DNA of 64,000 nucleotides, from the NCBI GenBank assembly GCA_035772735.1, contig JASDFA010000016.1, positions 149,060,501-149,124,500 of the forward strand, written 5' to 3'. Below the pieces are notes generated by a model. It saw only the letters and a list, made by a program, of their open reading frames with translations. It did not search any database and was not told the origin of the DNA. The position numbers and the translations under genes were made by a program. This DNA is from Datura wrightii. Lineage: Eukaryota > Streptophyta > Magnoliopsida > Solanales > Solanaceae. The stretch's first letter is position 1. Each line of letters opens with the position of its first letter. This document shows, one piece after another, positions 34,309 through 46,850 of this stretch.

Positions 34309-35168
34309 TCCATGGTGTACACTGCCATCTCCCTTCTCCTTCTCAGTCACCACTTCCCACGACTGACTCAACAAGTCGTGGGGTCTTACCATGACTCATG
34401 GTCATGTACGTGGGGACCTTAAATTCCAAATTTCAAAATCACATCGTGATCCTCACCATGAGTCATCTCACGACTCGTGGTCTATCCCCACGGATCACAT
34501 CATGACTCATTTTGTGACCTGATGCTAGATTTCAAATTTTTCTCTATTTCAATTCTTGGGTCTGATATTTGGACTTCCGGGGTATAACGACATTACTCTT
34601 GAATTCTACACTGTAATGGAAAGAATAGGAGTTTAGGCTTAATAGACCATTAAATAATCCCTGTAGAAATCCCATAACATCCAGGTTTAGGCAATTAAAA
34701 TGTAGGAATTTACTAAAATACCCCTAGGATCATGTGTAGAAACTTTTCCTGTTAGTGACAATGACTCATCTCATGAGTCATTGTTTGATGTAATGAATCG
34801 TGAGAACTAGTTGTTATGTCTGCAATAAAATTTTTTCTTTATTATCATCAATGGATGGACAATTAGGATGACTTGATACATGATGCCATGAGTCATACCA
34901 CGACTCGTGGTCATTGGACCAAGTCTGCTAGTTTCGGATCCCTACACTACAGATTGACAAAACAACTCATCACTTGAAGTAATGAGTCATTACGTGACCT
35001 GTTGGATCATTGCCTACAATTTTTCCCTCTTATAACAAGTCATATCACAACTCATAGGTTCTCACAAAGTGTCGTTACATAACTCGTTTTATGGGTTCTT
35101 GACAGTTTTTCGTTGGATTTTATTTTAAGTCTAGGATCAAATGTTAGGGTCTTTCAGGGGTTGTTACA
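34309..35168 (-). repeat. T1 5' LTR, outer part
   Basis: Continuation of the T1 LTR beyond N2; 49480 onward is a homologous uninterrupted version. It ends GGTTGTTACA (element orientation TGTAACAACC). It is packed with ACGACTCGTGG (34469-34480 on one strand), TGACTCA and TGAGTCA motifs. No ORF. Confidence 0.87.
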
Positions 35169-35319
35169 CTGCACCACCAGCATCTATAGAGACCATGAAT
35201 GATCCTGTCACTAATGCAGAATTCAGGGCTACTTTTCGAATATTGGCATAGGCTATGACACACTGAGGTCAACCACTAGGTAGTCGCCCCTATGAATCCT
35301 AATGAAAATGCAACAGTGA
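35169..35319 (+). pseudogene. T7: fragment of a Tekay-type gag
   Basis: The plus strand encodes MNDPVTNAEFRATFRILA, a stop, then after a frameshift VVAPMNPNENATVM. This is the gag N-terminal region of a Tekay-type element in the opposite orientation to T1. It is cut on the left by the T1 LTR end and on the right by another LTR start. T1 therefore lies inside T7. Confidence 0.7.
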
Positions 35320-35573
35320 TGAGTTGATAATTTAACAACTCATTAGGCTTTTAAACGTGACCTTTTATTTGGTTATCAAGTCATTTAGGAAGGTTTATGC
35401 CCTTTCTCTTTGATTTTTGCAGGTATTCAATCTAAATAGATAAAGCAAATGAATTGAATAAAAAGCATGATGATGAAAGAATTAGGACCTGTGATTCCTA
35501 GGATGACATCTACGAAATGCAGGACATACATAGGAACACACTGGTCTGAGGTTCAAAGAGCACCTACGTAATG
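35320..35573 (+). repeat. Fragment of an unidentified LTR
   Basis: It begins abruptly with the terminal inverted repeat TGAGTTG ATAATTTAA CAACTCA (35320-35342), a form common at the 5' end of Tat/Athila-type LTRs. After 254 bases it is cut by N3. No ORF. Family assignment is a guess. Confidence 0.45.
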
Positions 35574-36990
35574 TGTTCGGGTGCTTTTGGGTATATAGCT
35601 ACACGCAAGTTCACGTGGTCAAACAAGTAGTAAAGTGGCTTAAGTAAGCCAAGTATCGATCCCACAGGGAATGGGCGAGGGTAACAATCTACTCAAGTGT
35701 AACTATTCTTTACTCTAAAAATGCAGACAACAATGTAAAGAAAAGTTTAATACTTTGGTTTCTAATTTTATACTAAGTCTAAAACAATTATATAATTTGA
35801 GTCTGAACTATGATTTGAGCATGCTAAGGTTAAAACGAACATGTATAGAAACAAATTAACGATTCACTTTGGTTAATCCTTCCTTCGGTTGCTTGTCAAG
35901 AATTATTGCCAATGGATTAAAACTCTCGTATTTAACCCAACTTAAGAAGCATGAACCGTCCACCTACATTTCTGTGATAAAACGAAATTCATCTTCTAGC
36001 CATACGAAACTGATTCCTTAATTGACTAATACGACTTTCAGGTATATTTCTGTCCTGAAGGTAAATCAATTCTCAATTTTCCTAAACTAAGAAAAGATCA
36101 TATCCTATTAATTCACAACTTTCCAATTTCTTGCTCTCTCGAGTGAAACCAGATTTTTTAGCTGTACATTAACATTGGTCACACATTAATGCAGTATGAA
36201 CAAGAATCAATAGAACAACCATGGAAGAAAAGATGAAAACCCAAATTGATCAATAATCACATTTCAATAAAAATGTTCTTAACCTCAGCAAGAAGAGGAT
36301 TTAGCCACTCATTTTTGGATTAAACATCGTTAAATGAGTGTTAAACATACAAGCAATTGAATTAAAGAAGAAGGAGATAGAGAAAAAACTTGAAATGTTC
36401 GCCCCCTCAACTGCCTGTAACCCACGTTCTTGCTCCACCAAGTCAGAATAATTAAAAATGAATCTAAGGGTTCTATTTATACTGGTGGGAATTTTTCCCG
36501 GAATAACAAGCAACGTGTCACGGAGTGCATCGCGGAGCACTGCCTCTATGACACGCCACCGACTCGGACCTTTACTGGAATTTAGTCGTCTAGGTACTTA
36601 GTCCCAACGTTGCACGACGTGCAATGCAGGGCTAGGCCAACGTGTCGTGGCCCCAACGCGCACCTCCACTGGAATTTGGCAAAATTTCACCATCCAGGAA
36701 GAAGGCATCCGCGATGGCAGCGTGATATGGCTCCATCGCGGAGCCCCTTTAATTTGTGCCTTCAAGTGCTTTTTTCCTTGCTCGGATCCGAGTCCAACCA
36801 CGAACTCTCCCAACACTGATTTTAGCTTCCCAAAATTGTATTTCACCTTCAAAACAATGCTAATTATATTGGTTAGTATAAATTCACATTTTATTATCAA
36901 TCACATGAGAATGTATAAACATCAATAGATAAACAAGGCTAAAATGACACATTTGAGTATCACTTGGGCATATAAATTTGCCCAAGATCA
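35574..36990 (-). repeat. N3 3' LTR
   Basis: 1417 bp from TGTTCGGGTG to CCCAAGATCA. TATA box 36474-36481; inverted repeat 36514-36555. A few percent different from the partner LTR. Confidence 0.9.
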
Positions 36991-37028
36991 CTTACCCCAC
37001 ACTTAAATCCTTGTTCGTCCCCGAACAA
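36991..37028 (-). promoter_or_regulatory. N3 polypurine tract with palindrome
   Basis: In element orientation this is TTGTTCGGGGACGAACAA followed by GATTTAAGTGTGGGGTAAG, reaching the LTR. The 16-mer GATTTAAGTGTGGGGT is identical to N1. Confidence 0.68.
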
Positions 37029-38775
37029 CAATCTTACACCTCATGTACTTTACATCCCATCCTGGCTACTTTGGTTCGACAATTCAGGTTACGGTTATAC
37101 CAATTATTTAATACAACAAATCATCAAGAAAACACGCATGGTCCTATCAATACAATGACCTTCAACAAATTAAGACCTCGTAGACTCAAGAATCGACTCT
37201 CGATTTTGGCAAACTCATGCAAATCAGCTGATCAAGATATCCGACATGAAATTTAATCTCTCATCAAGCATGTGCCCTCACAACACAAGAGAATTTTCCC
37301 CTTTTTGTAATCACATGAACTCAAAAATTACATGTAGGGGCATATAAACACAATTTCACTCTCTCTCCCAAAAGAATTCACATGCATCATGTCACGAACC
37401 ATAGGCTTGCCTTTAGTGATCTACTCCACTAATATAAGGAAGTGTAATGTAAGATCACGCAGGACTTAACAGGTTGTAATGTAAGCTACGGAACTAGTAA
37501 ATATTGGGCTAGCCAAGAATAGCCACTAGCATCATTAAGCGCTTTTTCAATACATCCCATCAAACTCATGGGCATTGTTTCTTCCTTCATCCTCCCATTC
37601 TTGAGGTCTGTCTTTATTTTGACCCATATCTTTAAGCACACTTGACTCAATAACAAAGATTATGTATACATCTTCATTATATTTACTTTATAACGAGTGC
37701 ACCTTCAACCTTTACTTTCCTTTCATCACTTTGCTTTTCTTTTCTTTTCACCGTTCTCACTCTTTGACACTTTGGGAAAATTATTTTCTCTTCTTAAGCG
37801 CTTAAGAGTTTTGGATCAAATTCACGGATAATGAAAAGAAAGGGTTAAGCTCGGTTTACACATTTTTGAAAAAAGAAAAATAATAGGCTAAAGGCTCAAC
37901 GGGCTAACTAGGGTGTACATTCAAGGTGGGTACAATAATGAAAAAGAGAAACTTTCGGTTAAAACAAAGAAATGCCTACATCCTTTCCTACAATACACGT
38001 CCTTCATTTCATTTCGTGCACACACTAGGAAAGTTCTAGACATTCCATAATAGCATGGAATAAACAAAACCTCACCATACACTCGTTGCACATGCTCAAT
38101 TCAAGAAGCATTCACAGACTCTTCCACCAGCTAATTACAAGAATTCAACATTAAGCCTCAATCACACTGAATCGACTCTATGGCCTAGGTATCTCAACAT
38201 ATTTACAAAGTTGTATTCTTTCATACGAATCACCTTTGCATTTTAAATATCATGTACAACACGCAACCAAAATTCCACAACCATAAAGTAACTACAGGTT
38301 TTGGGATGCAACCCACAAAAGAAAAAACTAAAAAATAAAAAAATCTACTACTAACGACTACATTTCCCTTAAGAAGGTCGTCATCCATCCATCATAGGGA
38401 ACGGTCACTAACTAAGACTTTGGTTCAATGGAACCATTCTCGATAAAAGAACCGAAAACAAACACCGAGAAAACCCAAAAATTGAATTTTTTTTTAAAAA
38501 ATATTATCGATCATTTCGATAAAACAAAAATATGTACAAACCTAGCTAGCACATTCAGCAGCACACAACAGCTTCACATTAATTACAATACAAAACATAA
38601 ACATCACAATCACAGGGTCACAATTTTTCCACAGGCACAACAACAACACAGAAACATACATCAAAAACAACAGCAACCAACACCTAACTACTCCCACCCT
38701 ACACTTAAATCGAACACTATCCCCAGTGTTCACAAAAATTAGCATAGCACAAGAGTAGGTGGTGAAACTCCCTGA
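37029..38775 (-). other. N3 noncoding region downstream of ORF2
   Basis: 1.7 kb with no supported gene, homologous to the same part of N1 and N2. The second polypurine-like copy is at 38696-38711 (one base changed). Confidence 0.7.
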
Positions 38776-39822
38776 TCAATCAAAATACTCCACTTCTTCA
38801 TCAGGTGTTGCTGCCTCATCTCCCATGTCTGAATCGCCCCCATCGTCATCATCGGACTCCACATCGGAGTCCTCACGATGTGTCTCCTCATTTGTGGGGA
38901 CATCATCATCCGTGGGATCCGCAAAAGCTGGCCCCACTCGGCATAGAGCCCTGGCATTTTCGCCAAAAGGGTAATCTAACTCGAGCTGCCACAACTCCTC
39001 TTCTGTTGCCGGCCTCCCACCTATTTGCAGCTGGAGCATCTGCATCCCGTACATGCGAGCCATGTACTAATCATCCTGAGCATGTCGGTTGGCTAGTGTA
39101 AGAACTGGCCCGTGGGTGGTGTCGGGTGCCTTAGTTTTGGTGACATCTAAGGCCCGCTGCTCCATCTGAGGGATGTAGTCAAGGGCCTCTTCCTCAATAT
39201 CCAGGCCCCTCAGGAATGTGGTGATTAATCCACCAAACCCGTACCTGTGCCCTTGATGCAACCGGGCTCTCTTCATGGCGGAGATAATCACCGCCCCCAC
39301 ATTGATCTCCAGCCCTTTCATCAGGGCGTATACCAAGCATACATGATCTCGGGTTACATCCGTCATATGCACCCCCGGGATTAGGTAGGAACACACAATC
39401 TTAAGCCATATCCTGGCTTCCCTGTTCATCTATGAGTAGGGCAAGGTTTGATGGTAGCCCCTCTCCTTATGCCTGCTCCACCGAGCTGTCGATCGGGTTC
39501 CACACAAAGTGCGTCTGATTTCTGCATATGGTGGAGTGATATTCAGCTGTCGAAGCACATGGGCGTCTGTTTCCCGCGCCCCTAGTATAGCATTAAGGTG
39601 GTGGGGCTCAAAAGTGTCTATTTGCCCCCTTATTTTGATGGTGTGACTTCTGAGAGTTAGGTTCCAGTTGGCGTAGAATTCCTGAATCAAGTGCAAGTTG
39701 CATTCCTTGGGCTCCTTAAAGATGAAATTCAGCCTGACTGCCTCGATCCTATGGACAATCCTGGGGAACTCCTGTGCCAACGGTTCCCTTGCTATGTGTT
39801 CCTCGAGGAAGTATTTGCTAGT
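38776..39822 (-). pseudogene. N3 ORF2 lacking its N-terminus
   Basis: Minus strand. Homology to ORF2 starts at about residue 56 (HIAREPLAQEFPRI) and continues through HLIQEFYANWN, LNAILGARETDAHVL and the GFGGLITTFL region to the acidic tail and the stop at 38776-38778. A stop at about 39430 (TAG for CAG in YSQMNREAR) and another at 39064-39066 interrupt it. Against N2, about 380 bases are missing at 39820: the start codon, the first ~55 codons, the splice acceptor and most of the intron 3' end. Confidence 0.75.
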
Positions 39823-40312
39823 ATATATTCTATGTACTACTCAGACTTTGTACAGCTAACCTAAATCATTACCATCGATAACATTTTATCCCATATCACT
39901 TAGCAAGGAGAAACAAAAGAAAAATTTAACTACATGATCCTATACAATTCACCCATTTCTTGCAATTTTTACAATTTTCTTAACCCGAAAATCCATCGGT
40001 CTTTAAGCATATTAACAGTTAGCACAACTGACTCATCTCACCCAACATACACAACCCAGCAAGAATTTCAATAGTTCAACTCAATTTTTCCATTTCAAAC
40101 TCAAAGCCGATCCCTAGCTATGATTTTATCAAAAATTTGATTGAGCTATGTAATTATCGAGTTCAAGCAATCACAATGATACTCCGAACGTCAATAAACA
40201 ATAGTTCAATAGAACTTAAGCTTAATTTCTACTTAGGGCAAGTTTTGCTCATGTCACATGTTCAACATCGAAAAAAATTTGACACGAATTAAGATAGAGT
40301 TGAAGAACATAC
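39823..40312 (-). other. Remnant of the ORF2 intron (N3)
   Basis: The donor CAAG|GTATGT is conserved at 40312 (element orientation). The sequence then follows the N2 intron until the deletion at about 39823, so no acceptor remains. No ORF. Confidence 0.5.
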
Positions 40313-40843
40313 CTTGAATTCGATGAAATGACGGAAACTTGATGAAATTATGTGCCTAGGTCCGTGTCACGTTGAGGGGGAAGGGGTTTTTGGGATGTTG
40401 ATCGCGGGGGATATGAAAAATGAGGAAAAATGAGGGGAAATCGGGGTTAAAAAGTGGAAATTTCGCGCGGGTCACCCGGCGACCCGGTGTGACCCATCGC
40501 GATATACACCTCAACGTGTCACGGAGGTTAACGCGGAGCATGCCCTCCGTGTCACGGAGGGTAACGCGGAGGCCCTCCTCCGTGACACGGAGCCATCGCC
40601 CTAGCTCACTATTTTTGCCACTTTTTATTATTTTTCATACCTCGGATTTTCCTTTGCGATCCTTTGCATATTTATCCTCTGTTTAACCTGCAATTCATCT
40701 TACGACATGAAATTGGTTAGAATTATAGGTTTCACTCAAAATAAAAATAAAAATAAAAATAAAAACTAAAAATTTTGTTGTTAATAAAAAAATTTTCTTT
40801 TTTTTTTATATGAAATCTATTCACATTTAACAAAGAAACATTT
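40313..40843 (-). promoter_or_regulatory. N3 ORF2 upstream region
   Basis: Noncoding. It carries CGTGTCACGGAGG (40515-40527), a central CCTCCGTGTCACGGAGG (40544-40560) and CCTCCGTGACACG (40577-40589), plus the CGGGTCAC / GTGACCC pair (40468-40494). An (AAAAT)n microsatellite lies at 40735-40767. The layout follows N1. Confidence 0.5.
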
Positions 40844-40861
40844 GATGGGTTGCCTCCAGTG
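40844..40861 (-). ncRNA. Conserved hairpin position after gag-protease stop (N3), decayed
   Basis: In element orientation CACTGGAGGCAACCCATC. The loop core GGAGGCAACCC is kept but the stem no longer pairs. Confidence 0.4.
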
Positions 40862-40900
40862 CAGTGCCTGGTTTACCATCGCGGCTCGATGTCATTCTTC

Positions 40901-43280
40901 TCAGTCATCTTCTAGGGTAATGGACGTTTTCTCTTGACCGCCGTCCTCACCCCAGTAGTGCTTACATCGCTCCGGTGGTTTTCCCAATAACTCTCGTGAT
41001 TCAACTATCTGCGCATCATCAACTCGATCAATCACGTTGATCACCGAGAGTTCCTCGTACACAGTCGGCTTGGTGGCCTTGTATACATCAAACACTTCCA
41101 CCTTGTCATGTGCTCGCATAGTTAGCTGCCCTGCAGCTACATCAATCAGTGCTTTCCCGGTCGCCAAGAAAGGACGTCCTAAAATAAATGGGACTTCCGC
41201 GTCTGGCTCAAAATCCAACACGACAAAATCTACTGGGAAGATAAGGGAGCCCACTTGCACTAGCACATCCTCCACAATGCCATCAGGTCTGGCTAAGGAC
41301 CGATCTGCTAGTTGCAAGATCACTGTTGTTGGTCTAGGACTCCCCAGACCCAACTTCTTGAATACCGATGACGGCATCAAATTAATGCTCGCTCCCAAAT
41401 CACATAATCCGCGAGCTCAGATACTCTGCCCAATGGTAATTTGTATAGTAAAGCTCCCAAGATCCTTCAGCTTTGTGGGCAACCTGTTTTGTATCCGGGA
41501 AGTGCATTCCTCAGTAAGAGCCACCGTGGCATACTCAGTCAACCGAATTTTGTTCGCCACGATGTCCTTAATATACTTTGCGTACTTCGGCACTCCTTGC
41601 AAAACATCAACAAGAGGTAAGTTAATATGTACCTATTTCATCACCTCCATGAATTTCTTGAAACACGCCTCCTCCTTGTGTTTCTTTAATCTTTGAGGGA
41701 ACGGGGGTGGTGGTCTCTCTGGTTCAGCCTCCTTTTTCTTCCCCCTCTCTTCACTTTCTGCTGCTCCCGACTGTTGAGGTGGTCTTTCTGGTTCTACCTC
41801 TTTAAGCTGCAAGCCACTCCTTGTGGTCACTGCATTCACTTGCTTGGGGTTGGGATCCATGTCGCTTGGGAGTCCTCCTCTAGGCCTGGTGTTTTGGACT
41901 CCAGCAAATTGCCCAAATTGATATTCAAGTGCCTTAGTAGCTAACTGGTTGTTCTTTACCTCAGGTGCCAATTTCACATAGTCAGCCTGCGACTAAGCTT
42001 GGTTAGCTATCATTGTCTTGAACATCTCCTCAATGCTGGGTGATGGTGATGGAGGAGGTGCATTGTTGTTTCTATATTGTGCCTGATAGTTCTGCTACCC
42101 TCCTTGATTCCTTTGTGCCCCCTGACTCGAACTTTGCCCTTGATGGTTGTTGCTACCCCAAGAGAAATTCGGGTGATTCCTCCAGTTGGAATTGTAACTG
42201 TTGCCATACTGTTGGTGGTTGTTCCTCCGTACATTCCCACAAAGTTCACCGAATCAGGATTTGCTCCACAACACTCAGCTGAGTGCTCACTACTCCCGCA
42301 CACTTCACACCAAATCTGCTGCACTACATTCACTGGGGCTTGAGTCTGGTTCATTGTCATGTTACCGAAGTGGGTGTTGAGTTGATTATGTAAAGAAGCT
42401 ATCTGTGCAGCAATAGCTATAAAACCATCCACTTCTAGGACTCCTGCTGCTTTCCTTGTTCCTCCTCTTGACGAATCAGCATTCCACTCCAGATTTCCCT
42501 GCGAAATACGGTTTAACAAGGTATACAGCTCCTCATAAGTTTTCTCCAATGCTTGTCCCCCAGCTGCTGAGTCTAGCAAGATCTTTGTATGGGGTTCCAA
42601 ACCCTCTATAAAAGTGTGCACCAGCACATGATTGGATTGATGATGATGAGGACAATCCCGCAACATAGACTTGAATCTCTCCCAAGCTTGATACAGATTC
42701 TCTCCCTCTCTCTATTTAAAACTTAGAATTTGACTTCTAAGTCTTGCTGTTTTACCGAATGGAAAAAATCGTATCAAGAATTTCCTTGCAAGATCATCCC
42801 ACGTAGTAATAGAATTCGGTGGCTCAGCTTTCAACCACCTCTTGGCTTCTCCCAGTAGTGAAAATGGGAACAATGTAAGCCTGACATAATCGGATGACAC
42901 TCTAGCGGAGATGTAAGTGTCACTTATCTCAAAAAAATTTTGGAGATGCTGTTGTAGATCCTCATGAGGGAGACCTGTGAACTGCCCGCTTGTGTGCAGT
43001 AATTGCACCATGTTTTGTTTGAGCTCGAACCTCCCTCTTGGCTCAGGTTTGCGGATGCTAGATGTGACATTGTTAACATGTGGGATTGCCACCTCGCGAA
43101 CCGACCTAGCTGCCATTTCCTCGAGCACTAACATTGCCCTTACAACTGGTGGATTCTGTTGTTGCTCCATGATTGTTTGTCTGACCAACTGCAGCTTTTC
43201 TCTAGAGCTTCTCTCCTTTGATGATGAAATTGTCTTTCAGGCTCTAAATATGAGTCCACCAGCTCCTTGTCTCTTGCCAG
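40901..43280 (-). pseudogene. N3 gag-protease polyprotein
   Basis: Homology starts at CTG 43280-43278. Long open pieces remain: 43188-42712 (gag N-terminus and YVRLTLFPFSLLGEAKRWLKAE), 42666-42010 (gag C-terminus; CCHC knuckle CEVCGSSEHSAECC with a frameshift just after), 41977-41633, and 41602-40901. Protease LGASINLMPSSVF follows a stop near 41415 that removes the preceding CD. VPFILGRPFLATG is intact. It ends with the family TGA at 40903-40901. One of the better preserved copies. Confidence 0.88.
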
Positions 43281-43387
43281 TGTTCAACAGAGATTAATAT
43301 CTGCAAAATACAGGCTAAGACCAAGTTGTCAACACTAAGAAAAGAATATAGTAAATTAACACTTAAGAAAAATTCACCAATTGCCAG

Positions 43388-43405
43388 TCCCCGGTAACGG
43401 CGCCA
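43388..43405 (-). other. N3 primer-binding site (tRNA-Asp)
   Basis: Element orientation TGGCGCCGTTACCGGGGA, one mismatch to tRNA-Asp. It is six bases from the LTR. Confidence 0.9.
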
Positions 43406-43411
43406 AAAACT

Positions 43412-44830
43412 TGTTCGGGTGCTTTTGGGTATATAGCTACATGCAAGTGCACGTGGTCGAACAAGTAGTAAAGTGGCTTAAGTAAGCCAAGTATCGATCC
43501 CACAGAGACTGGGCAAGGGTAACAATCTACTCAAGTGTCACTATACTTTACTCTAAAAATGCAGACAACAGGGTAAAGAAAAGTTTAATACTTTGGTTTC
43601 TAATTTTATACTAAGTCTAAAACAATTATATAATTTGAGTATGAACTATGAATTTGAGCATGCTGAGGTTAAAACGAACATGTATAGAAACAAATTAATG
43701 ATTCACTTTGGTTACTCTTTCCTCCGGTTGCTAGTCACGAATTATTGCCAATGGATTAAAACTCTCGTATTTAACCCAACTTAAGAAGCATGAACCGTCC
43801 ACCTACATTTCTGTAATATAACGAAATTCATGTTCTAGCCATACAAAACCAATTCCTTAATTGACCAATACGACTTTCAAGTATATTTCTATCCTTAAGG
43901 TAAATCAATTCTCAATTTTCCCAAACTAAGAAAAGATCATATCCTATTAATTCACAACTTTCCACTTTCTTGCTCTCTCGAGAGAAACCAGACTTTTTAG
44001 ATGTACATTAACATTGGCCACACATTAATGCAGTAAGAACAAGAATCAATAGAACAACCATGGAAGAAAAGATGAAAACCCAAATTGATCAATAATCACA
44101 TTTCAATACAAATGTTCTTAACCTCAGCAAGAAGAGGATTTAGCCACTCATTTGTGGATTAAACATCGTTAAATTAGTGTTAAAGATACAAGCAATTGAA
44201 TTAAAGAAGAAGGAGATAGAGAAAAACCCTGAAATTTTCATCCCCTCAACTGCCTGTAACCCACGTTCTTGGTCCACCAAGTCAGAATTATTAAAAATGA
44301 ACCTAAGTGTTCTATTTATACTGGTTGAAATTTTTCCCGGAATAACAAGCAACGTGTCACGGAGTGCATCGCGGAGCACTGCCTCTGTGACACTCCACCG
44401 ACGCGGACCCTTACTGGAATCTAGTCGTCCAGGTACTTAGTCCCAACGTGGCATGGCGTGCAACGCGGGGCTAGGCCAATGTGCCACGGCCCCAACGCGC
44501 ACCTCCACTGGAATTTGGCAAAATTCCACCATCCAGGCAGAAGGCATCCGCGATGGCAGCGTGACACGGCTCCATCGCGGAGCCCCTTTAATTTGTGCCT
44601 TCAAGTGCTTTTTCCCTTGCTCGCATCCGAGTCCAACCCCGATCTCTCCCAACACTTCATTTTAGCTTCCCAAAATTGTATTTCACCTGCAAAACAACGC
44701 TAATCATGTTGGTTAGTATAAATTCACATTTTATTATCAATTACATGAGAATGTATAAACATCAATAGATAAACAAGGCTAAAATGACACATTTGAGTAT
44801 CACTTGGGCATATAAATAGGCCCAAGATCA
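43412..44830 (-). repeat. N3 5' LTR
   Basis: 1419 bp. TATA box 44313-44320; inverted repeat 44353-44394. It ends CCCAAGATCA at 44830, and T3 protease-RT linker sequence follows directly. Confidence 0.9.
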
Positions 44831-45420
44831 TCGGGAAGAAGGTCAATACCAAAATAAATCTCCCGCTTAGGAGGAACATCTAGCAAATCATCAGGAAAGA
44901 CCTCTGGATACTCACGTACTACTAAAATTGACTAGATAGTCAGGGATGCGGAATCGACATCCTTAAACCTAACTAGATGGTACATGCAACCCTTAGAAAT
45001 CATCTTCCTAGCCTTAAGGTAGGAAATGAATCAACTTGCAGGTAGAGCTGAACTACCCTTCCATTCTAAGACTAGCTCACCCGAAAATCTGAACTCTACT
45101 GATTGGGTTCTACATTAATTGAATCAACGCATTCAAATAGCCAATCCATGCAGAGAATAACATCGAAACCACTCATGGCTAACTCTATCAAATCTGCTGA
45201 GGTGACCTTATGAAGGACTAAGACTGGGCAATCTCTATACACCCGTCTAGCTATGACGGAGTAACTTATTGGAGTGGAAACTGAGAAGGGTTCTAACGAG
45301 ACATCGGGATTGACTCCGAAGCTACTGGACACATATGGTGTCACAAAAGACAAGGTAGACCTCGGATCTAAAAAAGCATATACATCAATATGGAAAACTC
45401 GCAACATACCAGTGACCACA
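44831..45420 (-). pseudogene. T3 protease and start of RT linker
   Basis: Minus strand. The protease is open over 45419-45096, with FLDPRSTLSFVTPYV (the usual DxG active site is changed to DPR) and GFDVILCMDWL. It continues to the RT linker (KREIYFGIDLLP), where N3 cuts it. Close relative of T1 10850-11400. Confidence 0.82.
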
Positions 45421-46647
45421 TTCGAGTAGACCTCCTGCTCCTATCGGGATGCTAAAGCATAGAATCTATTCCGGACTGCCAGCTGTGCTAGTAGATGCTC
45501 CCTGATGTGCTGAGCGTGCGGGAGGGGCTGCTGAACTAGAACCTGGGTGTCGGCCCCCAACTTGATCCTGCCTCACAACTAGACAATCTCTAAGCATGTG
45601 TCTAGGCTGCCCACACCCGAAACAAGCACTTGAACCTTCCAAACACTGGCCTGTGTGCCCTCGCCCACACCTACGACAAGCTCGGATGCTGGAATCTGTG
45701 GCCCTACTATTATGACCCCTCGAGCCTGATTCCTGCCCTCTCTAATCATACCTAGGCCTATATAGCACAATCAATGTTGAAGATGCCGGGGCTGATGATC
45801 TCTGGTGGATCTGCTGTCAGTGCCCACCACCAGACCTCTATTGGGAGAATTTGTGGTCCTTGGTCCTAGCCCTCCTAGCCTCCCTCTCTCTCGAATGTGC
45901 TGCCTCCATCTGCTGGGTGTACAACACTATCCAAGGAAAGTCCATATTTTGGTACAGCATGGCTGTCCAGCAGTCTTTGTCCAAATAACATGCGACTCCA
46001 TGGACGAATATACTCACCCGCATCCTTTGATCGGCTACCAACTCTAGGGAATATTTTGATGAGTGAGTGAACTCAAGGGCATACTCTTGTACAATTATTC
46101 TCCCTTGCTTCAAATTCACAAACTCGGCTGCTTTCAACTCCCTCATCTCCTAAGGGAAGAACCAATCTAAAAATGCAACCTGGAACTCTTCCCAAGTGAC
46201 CGGACCTACTCCTACTACCCTTCTATCCTTCCATTGATGAAACCAGATATGTGCACCTCCTTTTATATTATAAGAGGCTAACTCTGCATACTCCACCCCA
46301 TTCACCCCCACGACATGGGTGATCTTGATAATCTCGTCTATGAACTCGTGTGGGTCCTCATCTACCTTCAACCACGTGAACTCTGGAGGGTTCATCCTCA
46401 AGAAGTCCCTGACTCAAGCCGCCACTGCATTTCCATTTTTTGAAACATGCACAACGGCCTACTGATTGACCTGAGCAGTCAAGGCCCGCGCAAGCATCTG
46501 AATAGCGGCCCGGAACACAACATGAGCGGTTGGCTCCAGTGCCTGAGGCTCCTGAACTGGTAGGGCTGGCTGATGCTTGTAACCATTTTCGTCCTCGTGG
46601 CCTTCACCACCTCCATTCCTCCTTCCGTTCATTCTCTGAGGATCCAT
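45421..46647 (-). pseudogene. T3 gag
   Basis: Tekay-type gag starting at ATG 46647-46645 (MDPQRMNGRRNGGG). It passes through QMLARALTAQVNQ, MNPPEFTWLKVDEDPHEF, the gag core and EYALEFTHSSKYS. It ends in a double knuckle near 45600-45680 (CRRCGRGHTGQC and CFGCGQPRHMLRDC, both complete). Stops near 46440 and 46147. Its 45820-45824 site corresponds to the position where N1 entered T1 gag. Confidence 0.85.
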
Positions 46648-46834
46648 GATTCTGCAATCACAAATAGCATGAATGATAGAAAGACTTTTCATCGCACAAC
46701 ATTGATCATTAAAGAAGAGAACATTTCCTAAACGTCTCATAGACTCATCGTCATAAGTGTGGCACGCTTTACACCCATTAAAAAGACTCTACTCAACACG
46801 GCTTTTAGACACCATAGAACACTTCAAACCTATA

Positions 46835-46846
46835 GCTCTGATACAA
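46835..46846 (-). other. T3 primer-binding site (tRNA-Met), mutated
   Basis: Element orientation TTGTATCAGAGC, one change from TGGTATCAGAGC. The leader 46648-46834 has no ORF. Confidence 0.75.
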
Positions 46847-46850
46847 AGTT

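Larger units (their letters stand above)
35574..44830 (-). mobile_element. N3: non-autonomous Athila-like element with mismatched flanks
   Basis: A 9257-bp minus-strand element with the N1/N2 layout: two LTRs (1417 and 1419 bp), tRNA-Asp primer site, gag-protease, decayed hairpin, ORF2 upstream region, truncated ORF2 and polypurine tract. The five bases outside the ends are TAATG on the left and TCGGG on the right, and the surrounding sequences are unrelated (unknown LTR against T3 pol). It is probably a recombinant of two insertions. Confidence 0.88.

Noticed and set aside
41037..41696. Long plus-strand ORF (219 codons) opposite N3 protease
   Set aside because: It is the antisense shadow of the well-conserved gag-protease frame. 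The same shadow occurs opposite the other copies, and its translation matches no family.
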